This document shows positions 54,401-62,983 of a DNA stretch of 64,000 nucleotides, one piece after another. Source of the DNA: Mariniblastus fucicola (GTDB lineage Bacteria; Planctomycetota; Planctomycetia; Pirellulales; Pirellulaceae); assembly GCF_008087665.1 (NCBI RefSeq), contig NZ_CP042912.1, positions 4,402,001-4,466,000 of the forward strand, written 5' to 3'. The notes beneath the pieces are model-generated. The model was not told where the DNA came from. It saw nothing but the letters and a program-made list of their open reading frames with translations, and did no database searches. Each line of letters begins with the position of its first letter. The stretch's first letter is position 1. The position numbers and the translations under genes were made by a program.

Positions 54401-55246
54401 TCCCGTGAACTGGATGATGAGATTGAGCGAAATGATCCGCGGGCTGAATCGGAGTCGGCGGAGCAGGGCAGTGAACGTGGCCAAGGCCAGGGCGATCGGA
54501 ACCAACCTGACGGTGAGGATTCAGAAGCAAATCAACGCCGTGGCGAGCGTGGCGAAGGAGATAGCGAAGGCCAACAGCCTGGTGAGCAGCAGCGTGGCGA
54601 AGCGCAACCCGGCCAACCTTCTCAAGGAGAGCAGAACTCCGATAACCCGGGACAAGGATCGGGGCAGAGCGAATCCGGCGGCGAGGAAAATGAAAACGGC
54701 GAGAGGCCTGAAAACGGAAACGAAGAAAATCCGGAAGGTCAGGAAGGTGCTGAACCTCAAAACGGTCGAGGCCAGGGCCAACCTGGCGGCGGATCTCCCG
54801 ATGGCAACCGACAGGCTGCGAATCGCGGCGGCAATCGACTCGACAGCGAACCCAATGAAGGAAACCGGTTGGGTGGAATCGCAGGTCCAACGGATGCCCG
54901 CAACTTTGCTCCGATCACCGGCGACGACTTTCGCGAGTGGTCGGATCGACTTCGCGACGTTGAGGAGATGATTGCCGATCCGGATTTGAGAGCTGACGCG
55001 GCCCGGATTCGGGATCAAGCCAAAGCTATTCGCAAAGATCTGCAACGTCACTCGCCCGAGCCTGATTGGGAAAAAATCAAGATGGAATTGGCAGAGCCGC
55101 TGGCTGAGTTGCAGAGCCGCGTGACTCAGGAGATTCTGCGACGCGATCCGAAAAACGCACTCGTTCCGCTCAACCGCGAACCTGTCCCGACTCGCTACGA
55201 AAGTGCCGTCCGCAAGTATTACGAAACGTTGGGGACCGGTCAGTGA
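51407..55246 (+). CDS. Giant coiled-coil membrane protein (DUF4175-like)
   Basis: A 1279-residue protein from ATG 51407, overlapping the vWA stop. Three hydrophobic helices near residues 28-50, 63-87 and 151-176 form the membrane part. Extracytoplasmic Ig-like strands follow (LSYPKYTNLPNKVLQDTRRF). A pure Gln run at about residues 525-535, then 400 residues of Gln/Glu-rich coiled coil (ELAQRQNDLNKRVKELQSAL, KQLKRLEEEQQQVLRDTDEL), an unstructured Gly, Gln, Asn and Glu region at about 1015-1150 and a final acidic helical domain. The layout resembles DUF4175 proteins of other bacteria, which also sit in BatA loci. It probably forms a periplasmic scaffold (inference). Confidence 0.72.
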   Translation: MSNAQPPIKIDLLNQIRPVLRRERCRRVVMSLAFTWILVALVGLIVFAFNRSAQSALDPFLPSAWIWIAGLGGVGTLVAILFSLFSMPNAESMAHRIEEGFPELDSVLLTAIEQQPDQEEGLSFFQYDVIQKAIHHSFQEKWASVVPGWKIFSSSFGAITGLVGIVAAGLMLFLMPPPEFDSSIHMFSDIEKPVELDLSCSVQPGNTEIERGTNLLVLAEFANDSPPEAELHFTKQAGGDSEERVVSMTRSLDDPVFATRIMQVDQPLTYRVEFADETSQEYTVSVFDFPRMLRTDVELSYPKYTNLPNKVLQDTRRFSAVVGTDAKLRFNLNKEVTSATLRPEGEGGESLQLSQNGENPLLWETDLVIERSAKYRLHLLDAQQRENKSPPRLTIKALENQPPELKLLEPARDLAVSALEEVSMSASVWDDFGIAKTGLAWSIGGGDIRELELANNQSGKQKHVVDHLLELESLNAEPDQLVAWHFWAEDIGPDGESRRTESDMFFAEVRRFEEIFFQAQGQQGQQQQQQQQQGQQGPSAEQAMELAELQKEIINAVWRVIRREKGPSLSDAFDSDVELLAESQRSAITQVDELAEELNDELAKSLVDELKSFMNDSVDKLQSARQEPAAAPLTKAIRSQQSAWQTLLKMRAREVQVQQSQQQQQQSSSSSSSQASRQRQLQQMELTEQEDRYEQERLAQEESEQAQEQRENRQILSRLKELAQRQNDLNKRVKELQSALEEAETEQEKEELEKQLKRLEEEQQQVLRDTDELQERMEDSQSQQSQTEQMEQLQQARENVQRSSEALQEGDLSKAATEGTRAERELKDLRDEFQEKTAGQFNDQMRQMRNQAQDLENEQKELAQQVKDEEQNSQEGNRLDGEDKRQQLVDGIKKGQQEVEQLREEIKQTIEEADELEPLLADELYETYRETEQSRPDRALQYSADAVERGFDDDAKIVHDVAMKGIEELREGIDRAAERVLGDETEALKAARDTIKNLSRELDDEIERNDPRAESESAEQGSERGQGQGDRNQPDGEDSEANQRRGERGEGDSEGQQPGEQQRGEAQPGQPSQGEQNSDNPGQGSGQSESGGEENENGERPENGNEENPEGQEGAEPQNGRGQGQPGGGSPDGNRQAANRGGNRLDSEPNEGNRLGGIAGPTDARNFAPITGDDFREWSDRLRDVEEMIADPDLRADAARIRDQAKAIRKDLQRHSPEPDWEKIKMELAEPLAELQSRVTQEILRRDPKNALVPLNREPVPTRYESAVRKYYETLGTGQ

Positions 55247-57597
55247 CAGATTCTTTGTTGGCGTTGATGCCAGATACCTGGAACGCGATGCATTGGTGGC
55301 TGCCGGCGTTGATTGCCGCGATGCTGGCCATCCCGGTCGTGTTCTGGTCGAATTTTTCAAAGCAGATTGGCACAGGGCGAGGCTTCTTTCTGTCGTCTTT
55401 GAAGGCGATCGCGATCGGCCTGTTGGTGCTGTGCCTGTTGGAACCGATGAGCCAGTTTGAACAGGCGAAACCGGGAGCGAACTCGCTGATCGTGATGGCG
55501 GATGCCAGTCAAAGCCTGGACGTGAAGGATTCGGGACGTTCCGATTCCAGAGCCAAAGAGCTTTCGCGATTGCTGGACCAGGACGCGACGTGGCTGAATC
55601 AGCTGGAGCGGAATTTCGAACTTCGCCGGTACACGTTTGATGAACGATCGACCAACGTCGTCGACTTTCAGGACTATGCGGCGAACGGCCGAGCCAGCGA
55701 GATTTTGAATTCGATGTCGACCGTGGGACGCCGTGTCGCTGGCAAACCGACGGCGGGAATCATTTTGTTGACTGATGGAAATGAGTCGACCGATCCTGAT
55801 CTGGCGGACTTTGACTGGTCGCAACTCCCTCCGGTTTATCCAGTCGTGATCGGAGACAGCCAACCGCTTCGTGACCTGTCGATCACCAACGTCACGACTT
55901 CGCAAACCAATTTCGAATCGGCACCGGTCACGATAAAGGTCGAACTGGTGGCCCAAAAATTCTCCGGAAAAACGGTCACGGTACAGCTGGCAGGAGAGGA
56001 CGACATAGTCATCGAGTCTCAGGAAGTGCGGCGACTGGAAGACGGAAAATCGTTCGCCGTTCGCTTCAAACTCAAACCTGAAAACCGCGGCGTGAACGTG
56101 TTTGAGGTTCGGGCTTTCGAAAAAGGCACTTCCGCCGACGACGAAAACGGCGAAGCAACTTTGGTCAACAATCGACGTCTGGTCATTGTGGACCGCGGCA
56201 AAGGCCCGTTTCGCGTGCTGTACATTGCCGGGCGCCCCAACTGGGAGTACAAGTTCATGCGTCGCGCGTTGGCGGACGACAGTGAGCTGGATCTGGTTGG
56301 GTTGCTGCGAGTGGCGAACAAGGAACCGAAGTTTACGTTTCGCAGTCGCGATGGCGAAACGACCAATCCGCTGTTTCGCGGTTTCGGCAATCAGGAAGAC
56401 GACACGGCGGAGCAGTACGATGAGGCCGTGATGATTCGGCTGGATACTCGTGACGAAGTTGAACTTCGCGACGGTTTCCCCAAGGACGCTGCAGGCATGT
56501 TCGAATACGACGCGATCATCATCGACGATCTGGAAGCCTCCTTTTTTACGCAGGATCAGAAAACGTTGCTCTCGCAGTTCGTGTCCTTGCGTGGCGGCGG
56601 GCTGATGATGCTTGGCGGTGTCGCGACCTTCGCTCGCGGTGGCTACGACCGGACTCCGATCGGCGAATCGCTGCCGGTCTATCTGGATCAACGTTCGCCA
56701 ACGCCAGAGAACATCGACTATCGGCTGGACTTGACGCGTGAAGGCTGGGTCCAGCCATGGATTCGCATCGAACCGACACGGGAGGACGAATTGAAACGGC
56801 TGGAAACCATGCCGCCGTTTCAAACGCTTAGCCGTTCGCGATCGATCAAACCGGGAGCCACGATTCTGGCCAGCGCCACCGGTTCGGACGACGAAACGCA
56901 TCCGGCGCTGGTCGTGCAGCGTTTTGGAAACGGCCGCACGGCTGCGATGCTGATCGGTGATCTTTGGCGTTGGAAGCTGCAGTCCGAGAACGAGAACGAA
57001 GACCTGAACAAGGCCTGGCGTCAGACGTTGCGGTGGCTGGTTTCGGAGACTCCGCGTCGCGTCGAGGTACTGGCCGAACCCGATTTGTCTCAGTCACAAT
57101 TGACCAGGATTCGCGTCGACATTCGAGATGAAGAATTCAAACCGCAGCTCAACGCGGAACTGGAACTGAAGGTTATCACGCCGTCGCAAAAGGAAATTGC
57201 GATTGCCTCACAGCAGGATTCGCGAAAAGTCGGCAGCTATGTGGCTGAGTTTTCGTCGCGAGAACCGGGAGCTTATCGCGTCGTCGCGTCGGCAAAGTCT
57301 CCGGAAGGCGAGTTGATCGAAATGCGAGAAACCGGTTGGGTTTCCGATCCGGCGGTTGCCGAGTTTGAGTCTCTTCAGCCGAATCGTGATTTCCTGCGAC
57401 AGATTGCAAATGAAACCGGCGGCGAACTGGTTGAGGTCGCGGATCTGGAGTCATTCGCAAGTGATTTTGACGCCAGGAAAGTTCCTGTTTCGGAAACGAA
57501 GTCCGTTCCATGGTGGCATCGCTGGTCAATTTTCGCGGCGGCGATCGGGTTGCTGTTGGCTGAATGGGGCGCAAGACGAATGTGGGGGCTGGCGTGA
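55243..57597 (+). CDS. Membrane protein with vWA and glutamine-amidotransferase-like regions
   Basis: 784 residues, GTG start overlapping the previous stop (GTGA). Two N-terminal helices (WWLPALIAAMLAIPVVFW and SLKAIAIGLLVLCLLEPM), then a vWA-like segment with LIVMADASQSLDVK, where the metal site is degenerate, and GIILLTDGNESTDPDLAD. From about 310, FRVLYIAGRPNWEYKFMRRA, YDAIIIDDLEASFFTQDQKT and LRGGGLMMLGGVATFARGGY match class I glutamine-amidotransferase-like folds found in BatA-type proteins, without a catalytic Cys. One C-terminal helix (IFAAAIGLLLAEWGARRM). Probably a structural or regulatory partner of the other vWA proteins. Confidence 0.82.
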   Translation: MTDSLLALMPDTWNAMHWWLPALIAAMLAIPVVFWSNFSKQIGTGRGFFLSSLKAIAIGLLVLCLLEPMSQFEQAKPGANSLIVMADASQSLDVKDSGRSDSRAKELSRLLDQDATWLNQLERNFELRRYTFDERSTNVVDFQDYAANGRASEILNSMSTVGRRVAGKPTAGIILLTDGNESTDPDLADFDWSQLPPVYPVVIGDSQPLRDLSITNVTTSQTNFESAPVTIKVELVAQKFSGKTVTVQLAGEDDIVIESQEVRRLEDGKSFAVRFKLKPENRGVNVFEVRAFEKGTSADDENGEATLVNNRRLVIVDRGKGPFRVLYIAGRPNWEYKFMRRALADDSELDLVGLLRVANKEPKFTFRSRDGETTNPLFRGFGNQEDDTAEQYDEAVMIRLDTRDEVELRDGFPKDAAGMFEYDAIIIDDLEASFFTQDQKTLLSQFVSLRGGGLMMLGGVATFARGGYDRTPIGESLPVYLDQRSPTPENIDYRLDLTREGWVQPWIRIEPTREDELKRLETMPPFQTLSRSRSIKPGATILASATGSDDETHPALVVQRFGNGRTAAMLIGDLWRWKLQSENENEDLNKAWRQTLRWLVSETPRRVEVLAEPDLSQSQLTRIRVDIRDEEFKPQLNAELELKVITPSQKEIAIASQQDSRKVGSYVAEFSSREPGAYRVVASAKSPEGELIEMRETGWVSDPAVAEFESLQPNRDFLRQIANETGGELVEVADLESFASDFDARKVPVSETKSVPWWHRWSIFAAAIGLLLAEWGARRMWGLA

Positions 57598-58691
57598 TGG
57601 AACGAGTGTTTGGAACTGAGTTGGCGAAACACATCAAGAACGCATTGCGTCCCCGTTTGCGTTCTGTGCCTGTACGGTTGTCGAATTTCCGTCTCCGAAA
57701 CAAATTGAACATCGCGTTGATGATGCCAGGCGTCGTCCTGTCTCTCAGCCTGCTGTCTGCCGGATCGTTGCTCGCACAGAGCAAACAAAAGGAAGCTGAC
57801 GATTCTGACCAGGCAGTGATCCTTGTCGTCGGCGCCGAAGGAAACGACGAATACAAACAGCAGTTTGCTGCATGGGCGGAAGCCTGGGAGCGAGCGGCCG
57901 CCGATACCAGCTTGACCGTGATCGGGTTGAACGACGCAAGGAGTGCGTCGAAATCACAATTGCAAACGGCGATCGAAGAATCAGCCGGCGACGAAAATCT
58001 ACAGGAAGTTTGGCTGGTGATGATCGGCCATGGAACTTTTGACGGGAAGCGAGCCAAATTCAACTTGCACGGCCCCGACATCCAGGCGGATGAACTCAAG
58101 CGCTGGCTGGCTCCGCTGAAACAGCGATTGGTGATCCTGAACTGTACCTCCAGCAGCAGCCCCTTCATCAATTCGCTAAGTGGTCAAAATCGAATTATCG
58201 TCACGGCGACTCGCGACGGATACGAATACAACTTCGCCCGTTTTGGGCAATTCCTCGCGGCGTCGATTGATGATCCTGCGATTGATCTGGACAAAGATGG
58301 ACAGACATCGGTGTTGGAAGCGTTTTGCGCGGCCAGTCGCGGAGTCGACGATTTCTACCAACAGGAAAATCGACTCGTGACCGAACACGCGTTGCTTGAC
58401 GACAACGGAGACTCGAAAGGAACGCCCGCGACCTGGTTCGATGGAGTTCGTGCGACTCGCCGCCCCAAAGAAGGAATGCCAGACGGCTTGCTCGCCAATC
58501 AGGTTTTTTTGAATCGCCGCGGTGAAGAAAATTCGCTAACCTCGGAAGATCGTAAAACGCGTGACCGGTTGGAGCTGGAACTGGAGCAAATTCGTTTGCA
58601 AAAGGAAACGATGGACGAGTCCGAGTACCTGTTGAAAATCGAACCGGTGCTGATCAAGTTGGCTGAGTTGTATGCGAAGAAAGGCGAGTAG
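57597..58691 (+). CDS. Caspase/legumain-fold (C13-like) protein with EF-hand-like loop
   Basis: 364 residues, last gene of the operon, ATG overlapping the previous stop by one base (TGATG). Residues 37-60 form a signal peptide or anchor after an unusually long basic N-terminus. The domain from 70 contains QEVWLVMIGHGTFDGKRAKF with candidate His145, then VILNCTSSSSPFINSLSG with candidate Cys183, and IIVTATRDGYEYNFARFGQF. This His and Cys arrangement fits the caspase/C13 hemoglobinase fold. Directly after, DLDKDGQTSVLE (about residues 230-241) matches the 12-residue EF-hand calcium loop pattern. The last 60 residues are charged and helical. Proteolytic activity is inferred, not shown. Confidence 0.78.
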   Translation: MERVFGTELAKHIKNALRPRLRSVPVRLSNFRLRNKLNIALMMPGVVLSLSLLSAGSLLAQSKQKEADDSDQAVILVVGAEGNDEYKQQFAAWAEAWERAAADTSLTVIGLNDARSASKSQLQTAIEESAGDENLQEVWLVMIGHGTFDGKRAKFNLHGPDIQADELKRWLAPLKQRLVILNCTSSSSPFINSLSGQNRIIVTATRDGYEYNFARFGQFLAASIDDPAIDLDKDGQTSVLEAFCAASRGVDDFYQQENRLVTEHALLDDNGDSKGTPATWFDGVRATRRPKEGMPDGLLANQVFLNRRGEENSLTSEDRKTRDRLELELEQIRLQKETMDESEYLLKIEPVLIKLAELYAKKGE

Positions 58692-58763
58692 TTTTCTGTC
58701 GCGGATTCCCCAAATAAAAATCGCCGATTGCGAAATGTGATACTTCGAAGATACCATGACTTA

Positions 58764-59246
58764 ATGAATAAAATCGCGATACTTGTTGACGTCCAAAACA
58801 TCTATTACACGACACGGCAGGCGTTCAGCCGCAAGTTCAACTATCGTGCGTTCTGGTCCACCGTTACGGAAGGCCGTGAAGTGATTGCCGCATACGCTTA
58901 CGCGATTGAGAGCCGTGACGGCGGAAAACAGTTCGGCTTTCAACAAATCCTCCGCGACATTGGTTTCGAAGTGAAACTCAAGCCCTACATTCAGCGTAGC
59001 GACGGAAGTGCGAAAGGCGATTGGGACGTTGGGATCACGTTGGACATGGTCGAATTGGCGGAGCAAGTCGACACCGTTGTACTTGCATCGGGCGACGGCG
59101 ACTTTGATCTGGCATTGCAGCGAATCAGACAGCGTTTCGACGTGACGGCCGAAGTCTATGGCGTCGAACAGTTGACGGCGGGAACTCTGATTCGATCGGC
59201 GACCCGGTACGTGCCAATTGAAGATGATTTGTTGATGCCGCAATAG
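58764..59246 (+). CDS. NYN-domain protein (PIN-like nuclease)
   Basis: 160 residues from ATG 58764. The NYN (LabA/DUF88-like) acidic motifs are visible: KIAILVDVQNIYYTTRQAF at the N-terminus, GSAKGDWDVGITLDMVELA in the middle, and TVVLASGDGDFDLALQRIRQ. These aspartates bind metal in the PIN-like RNase fold. Likely a cytoplasmic RNA-processing or quality-control nuclease; some relatives act on RNA. It lies 72 bases after the operon and may be co-transcribed by read-through. It is convergent with the sulfotransferase gene. Confidence 0.9.
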   Translation: MNKIAILVDVQNIYYTTRQAFSRKFNYRAFWSTVTEGREVIAAYAYAIESRDGGKQFGFQQILRDIGFEVKLKPYIQRSDGSAKGDWDVGITLDMVELAEQVDTVVLASGDGDFDLALQRIRQRFDVTAEVYGVEQLTAGTLIRSATRYVPIEDDLLMPQ

Positions 59247-59277
59247 TCAGCTTACGACTGCCTTTCAAATGACTTTA

Positions 59278-60159
59278 TCAAACCATGGCCCGGGCTGAAG
59301 TTGCTGGAATCGAAAGGTCCCAATAGTCTACCGGCTTCCCGGCATACTCAAGAAACTGTGCTGACTCTTCCGCGAGTCTTCCCAACACAAAACGCTTCGT
59401 TTGCGATGGCCACTGAATCTTTTTCGCAAACGGCTTTCGAAGCAAGTCATTGTCTTCCAACAACAACCGTCGATTCTCCGGGATCAAACTCCAGGCTTTC
59501 GACGCTATTCTCGACGTTCGAATCCGCCGCATCAGCACAGTGTCGTAGCGTTTCTGACTGCCTGGATTTAACTGCCGTTTGGGATTTTCGATTTGAACTT
59601 CGGGATCCGCGCCAAGAAACTTAAAGCACTTCCGCAATTCGAACTGTTGGTTCGCAAGGAGATCTTCAAAGAACAGGATATGAATCTGCTGGTCATCGAA
59701 TCGTTTTCGGTATGCTTCGAGTCTTGACCAATAACTTGTGTCGTCAAGTATGTTTGGGAAAGCGCGAAGCGTCTGCTCCAGATCATGAGGCACATGAACT
59801 CCGTACTTGTGCCCACTATGATGATGCTCACGATAGCTCGATTCGATTCGGGTGAAAGGATTCCTCGCGATGAAGATAAATTTGGCATCCGGATAGAACT
59901 CGGCCATTTTGCTCACAGCAAAATCTTCAAAGTTTTTCGCCGTGTAAAAGGTGCTTCCTTCCCCGCCAATACGTCCGGCCGCTTTCGAAAAAAGATCGGC
60001 ATACCATTCCCAACCTCGGTGATACGCCATGGAGAAAAAATTCGGTTCCTTGATCTCAGGAATATAGATTTCAGGATGGTCTCCCAGCAACGAACAAAGC
60101 GTTGTCGTGCCGCATTTACTGAACCCGGGGACGAAAAACTGAACGTTTGGCTTAAACAT
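59278..60159 (-). CDS. PAPS-dependent sulfotransferase
   Basis: 293 residues from ATG 60159, which is preceded by AGGAAG. It has the sulfotransferase 5'-phosphosulfate loop, FFVPGFSKCGTTTLCSLLGD, near the N-terminus, and the 3'-phosphate-binding motif AKFIFIARNPFTRIESSYRE. Conserved KEPNFFSM and SYWSRLEAYRKRF segments match the family of bacterial carbohydrate sulfotransferases. It transfers sulfate from PAPS, likely to a sugar or lipid in the neighbouring glycan pathway. It is divergent from the methyltransferase gene, with 200 bases between the starts and no resolvable promoter. Confidence 0.88.
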   Translation of the reverse strand: MFKPNVQFFVPGFSKCGTTTLCSLLGDHPEIYIPEIKEPNFFSMAYHRGWEWYADLFSKAAGRIGGEGSTFYTAKNFEDFAVSKMAEFYPDAKFIFIARNPFTRIESSYREHHHSGHKYGVHVPHDLEQTLRAFPNILDDTSYWSRLEAYRKRFDDQQIHILFFEDLLANQQFELRKCFKFLGADPEVQIENPKRQLNPGSQKRYDTVLMRRIRTSRIASKAWSLIPENRRLLLEDNDLLRKPFAKKIQWPSQTKRFVLGRLAEESAQFLEYAGKPVDYWDLSIPATSARAMV

Positions 60160-60359
60160 GTTTCTTCCTATTGTCACCATTTCTAGATCTAACTTTCGAC
60201 AACACTCAATGGTATCGATTAGTCGATTCAATTCGATCACTTCAAGTTTGCGGAAAACGTAGACCATTCTAACGAGGCAAGATTTTCGAATTGTTTTAGT
60301 TACAACGATTTGTTACCGATACCAATCATCAGTTGGCAACAAAATGGAGAATTCAAGAA

Positions 60360-61178
60360 ATGCGTACTGCTCTTAAGAATCTTGCGAAAAAAACGTTGAA
60401 TAAAAACGCGACCACAAACTGTTCGCGTCCTTCAGCCAACATGGTGCAACTGAAAGACTCCCGGATGGCCGGGATCTTCCTGCACGAGACCGGTCAGATG
60501 TACGACGGCTTTGCCATAACGTCCGATGACGTTGTTGTGGACATTGGCTGCGGGGACGGATGCATTTCAGTCTTTGCCGCGAACCAAAAAGCAAAAGTTA
60601 TCGCAACTGATATTTGCCCGAACAGCGTCGAGCAAACTCGAGCCAAGTTGAAGAAGTCACCGGCCCGCGAATACGAAGTTCACGTGAGTGACTCGACGCC
60701 GCTTCCGCTGGAAGACAACATCGCCACAAAAATCATTTGCCGTGAAGTTCTGGAACACGTTGACGACCCGGCCGCGGTCATGAGTGAACTGTTTCGAATC
60801 GGCAAGCCGGGTGCTTCCTATTTGATCACTGTCCCGGACCCATTGGGCGAGTCCATCCAGAAAAAGATTGCTCCGAAGGCTTACTGGGAAAAGCCAAATC
60901 ATGTACGAATTTTCGAACGCGAAGAATTCTCTCAACTGTTGGAAACCAGCGGACTCGAAATTGAAAAACGGGACTCGCACGGTTTCTATTGGTCGATGTG
61001 GTGGATTCTTTTCTGGGCCGCAGGACAGGAACTGGGCGAACCGGAACAACCGATTCTCAGCCACTGGACGTCCATTTGGAATGAACTGATGGACAAACCG
61101 GAAAGTCATCACATCAAAGAAGCGTTGGATGACTTCATGCCCAAAAGTCAAATTCTGATTGCCAGAAAAGCCGCATAG
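60360..61178 (+). CDS. Class I SAM-dependent methyltransferase
   Basis: 272 residues from ATG 60360, with GGAG upstream. The SAM-binding motif I is DVVVDIGCGDGCISVFAANQ near residue 58, then motif post-I AKVIATDICPNSVEQ, and the acidic-motif region KIICREVLEHVDDPAAVMSE. The C-terminal half (WSMWWILFWAAGQELGEPEQ) is specific to the substrate and not recognised. The fold fits a Rossmann O-, N- or C-methyltransferase. The next gene, a glycosyltransferase, starts 221 bases later; that gap holds no gene. Confidence 0.88.
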   Translation: MRTALKNLAKKTLNKNATTNCSRPSANMVQLKDSRMAGIFLHETGQMYDGFAITSDDVVVDIGCGDGCISVFAANQKAKVIATDICPNSVEQTRAKLKKSPAREYEVHVSDSTPLPLEDNIATKIICREVLEHVDDPAAVMSELFRIGKPGASYLITVPDPLGESIQKKIAPKAYWEKPNHVRIFEREEFSQLLETSGLEIEKRDSHGFYWSMWWILFWAAGQELGEPEQPILSHWTSIWNELMDKPESHHIKEALDDFMPKSQILIARKAA

Positions 61179-61399
61179 TTTTTCGAATTGCGACGTTGCA
61201 ACGCTTCTGTCGAAAAGCGAGAGACCAGTTTGTTCGCTTGCAGATCACAGACGCATGGACTGACTGGTTCGAGCCATTTGTCTGGCGGCTATTATTTAGT
61301 CGTCGTATCAGCAGATCGCTCTGCGTACCGATACGTAAAAGAATGTCGCGGCTTTCACCGCATCTCAAAACTTGAACTCAAGATTTTTCAGAAAACAGC

Positions 61400-62905
61400 A
61401 TGGACGCTCGTGAGGAAAATGGTTTCGCTGTGATTCGAAGTGAGCCTCGAAAGGTCATTCTCTTAAGCTCTTACGGCACGGGAGCACAAAACGGAAAGAA
61501 CTTGGGCTCACCGGGTTACTCGCATGACATCGTGATGCAGCTTTATGCTCCGCTGTTGAAATCATGGGGAGACGTCATCTCGATTGCGGACCCGTGGAAC
61601 AATCTTGAGTCAGCTATTGTTGATGCTCGAGAACGTGGCCTCGACCCGATCCATCTGTCAGTAATTCCCTGCCAGGACGCATACCTGTCCGTGAATGCTC
61701 CAAACGTTTTAATGCCGGCATGGGAATTTCCGGATATCCCCGATCACGACTTTGGTCTTAATCCTCAGAACGATTGGACGAAAGTGGCGAGCAAGTGTGA
61801 CGCCCTGATCGTAAGTGGCCCATTTACGTCCAACGCATTTCGGAAATCGGGCGTGAAAGTTCCAATTCATCATGTGCAGGTTCCGACACCGGAGTCCTAT
61901 TTTGAATTGAAACCGTGGCGGAATGATCAAACGCGATCAATCAAGTGCACTGGGTATAGCTTCCAACACGACGAGAAAGAAGCGGATAAAATCCCACTTC
62001 CGATTGCAGCGCCGCACAGAAAACCCAAATCCGGACTAAAGAAAGTTGGCCGGAAGGTAGAAAAAGCGATTCGCGACAGAGTCCGGGCAACGGTCAATGA
62101 CGAACTCTATCGCAAGATATCCAATCGATTCAAGAAGTCCAAAAAGATCAACATCTTGCCGGCAAGATTTGAAGTGGACCAGCTCGACCTGAGTGGCGTT
62201 GTATACACCAGCATTTTCAACCCCAACGACGGCAGAAAAAATTGGCAAGACCTGATCACTTCCTTCCTGGTGGCTCTTGGCGAAAGGGACGACGCGACAC
62301 TGGTTGTAAAGCTGGTGACGCGAGACAGCGTTGCCGTCGCAAAGTTTCTGCGATTTTATCGGGGCAGGGACATCGACCAGCGTTGTCGCGTGATCGTAAC
62401 TTCGGAGTATCTCACGGACCAGCAGCTCGTTGATTTGACGGAAGCATCGACCTATTACATTCAGACGACCAAGGCTGAAGGCAACTGTCTTCCACTGATG
62501 AATTTTCTGGCCGCTGGCAGACCCGGCATCTCTCCGTGCCATTCAGCGATTTCGGATTACTTTGACGATGAGATCGGATTTGTTGCAGACTCAAACCCCG
62601 AGCCCGCTGCATGGCCACACGATCCACATTTACGAACGCGTTCAACCTGGGGGCGGCTGGTTTGGACTTCGATGGTCGATCAGATTCGCAAGAGCTACCA
62701 AATCGCGAAAGATTCCCCGGAAACATACAACGAAATCAGTCAACGCTCTCGCGAGCGACTAAGAAGTTGGGCCAGTCCCGACTGCGTTCAAGGGAGACTC
62801 ATTGAAGCATTGGACGACGTCTACGAATCTCGCTCCCATGCAGATCCCGTTCACGAAAACGTTAGGCCGGCAGAGGTGAAACGACCTACTCGAAAAGCTG
62901 CATGA
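61400..62905 (+). CDS. Glycosyltransferase (GT-B, GT4-like)
   Basis: 501 residues. The N-terminal half has KVILLSSYGTGAQNGKNLGS, a glycine-rich start, and the donor-side half has VVYTSIFNPNDGRKNWQDLI followed by ATLVVKLVTRDS, VIVTSEYLTDQQLVDLTEAS and YYIQTTKAEGNCLPLMNFLA, the GT4 E-x7-E-like region. A basic insert of about 50 residues (KSGLKKVGRKVEKAIRDRVR) lies between the two halves. No signal peptide, so it acts in the cytoplasm or at the membrane face. Probably adds a sugar in a surface glycan, with sulfotransferase and ABC exporter nearby. Confidence 0.8.
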   Translation: MDAREENGFAVIRSEPRKVILLSSYGTGAQNGKNLGSPGYSHDIVMQLYAPLLKSWGDVISIADPWNNLESAIVDARERGLDPIHLSVIPCQDAYLSVNAPNVLMPAWEFPDIPDHDFGLNPQNDWTKVASKCDALIVSGPFTSNAFRKSGVKVPIHHVQVPTPESYFELKPWRNDQTRSIKCTGYSFQHDEKEADKIPLPIAAPHRKPKSGLKKVGRKVEKAIRDRVRATVNDELYRKISNRFKKSKKINILPARFEVDQLDLSGVVYTSIFNPNDGRKNWQDLITSFLVALGERDDATLVVKLVTRDSVAVAKFLRFYRGRDIDQRCRVIVTSEYLTDQQLVDLTEASTYYIQTTKAEGNCLPLMNFLAAGRPGISPCHSAISDYFDDEIGFVADSNPEPAAWPHDPHLRTRSTWGRLVWTSMVDQIRKSYQIAKDSPETYNEISQRSRERLRSWASPDCVQGRLIEALDDVYESRSHADPVHENVRPAEVKRPTRKAA

Positions 62906-62983
62906 ATCGAAATGTTCTGGTTCATACACCCGAACGACTACCTCGCCACGCTTTCAACTCGTAAGAATGTTCAGTAACTGACG

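Noticed and set aside
55357-56901. 514-codon minus-strand frame opposite the vWA/amidotransferase gene
   Set aside because: Low-complexity Arg/His-rich translation without motifs; shadow of the real gene.
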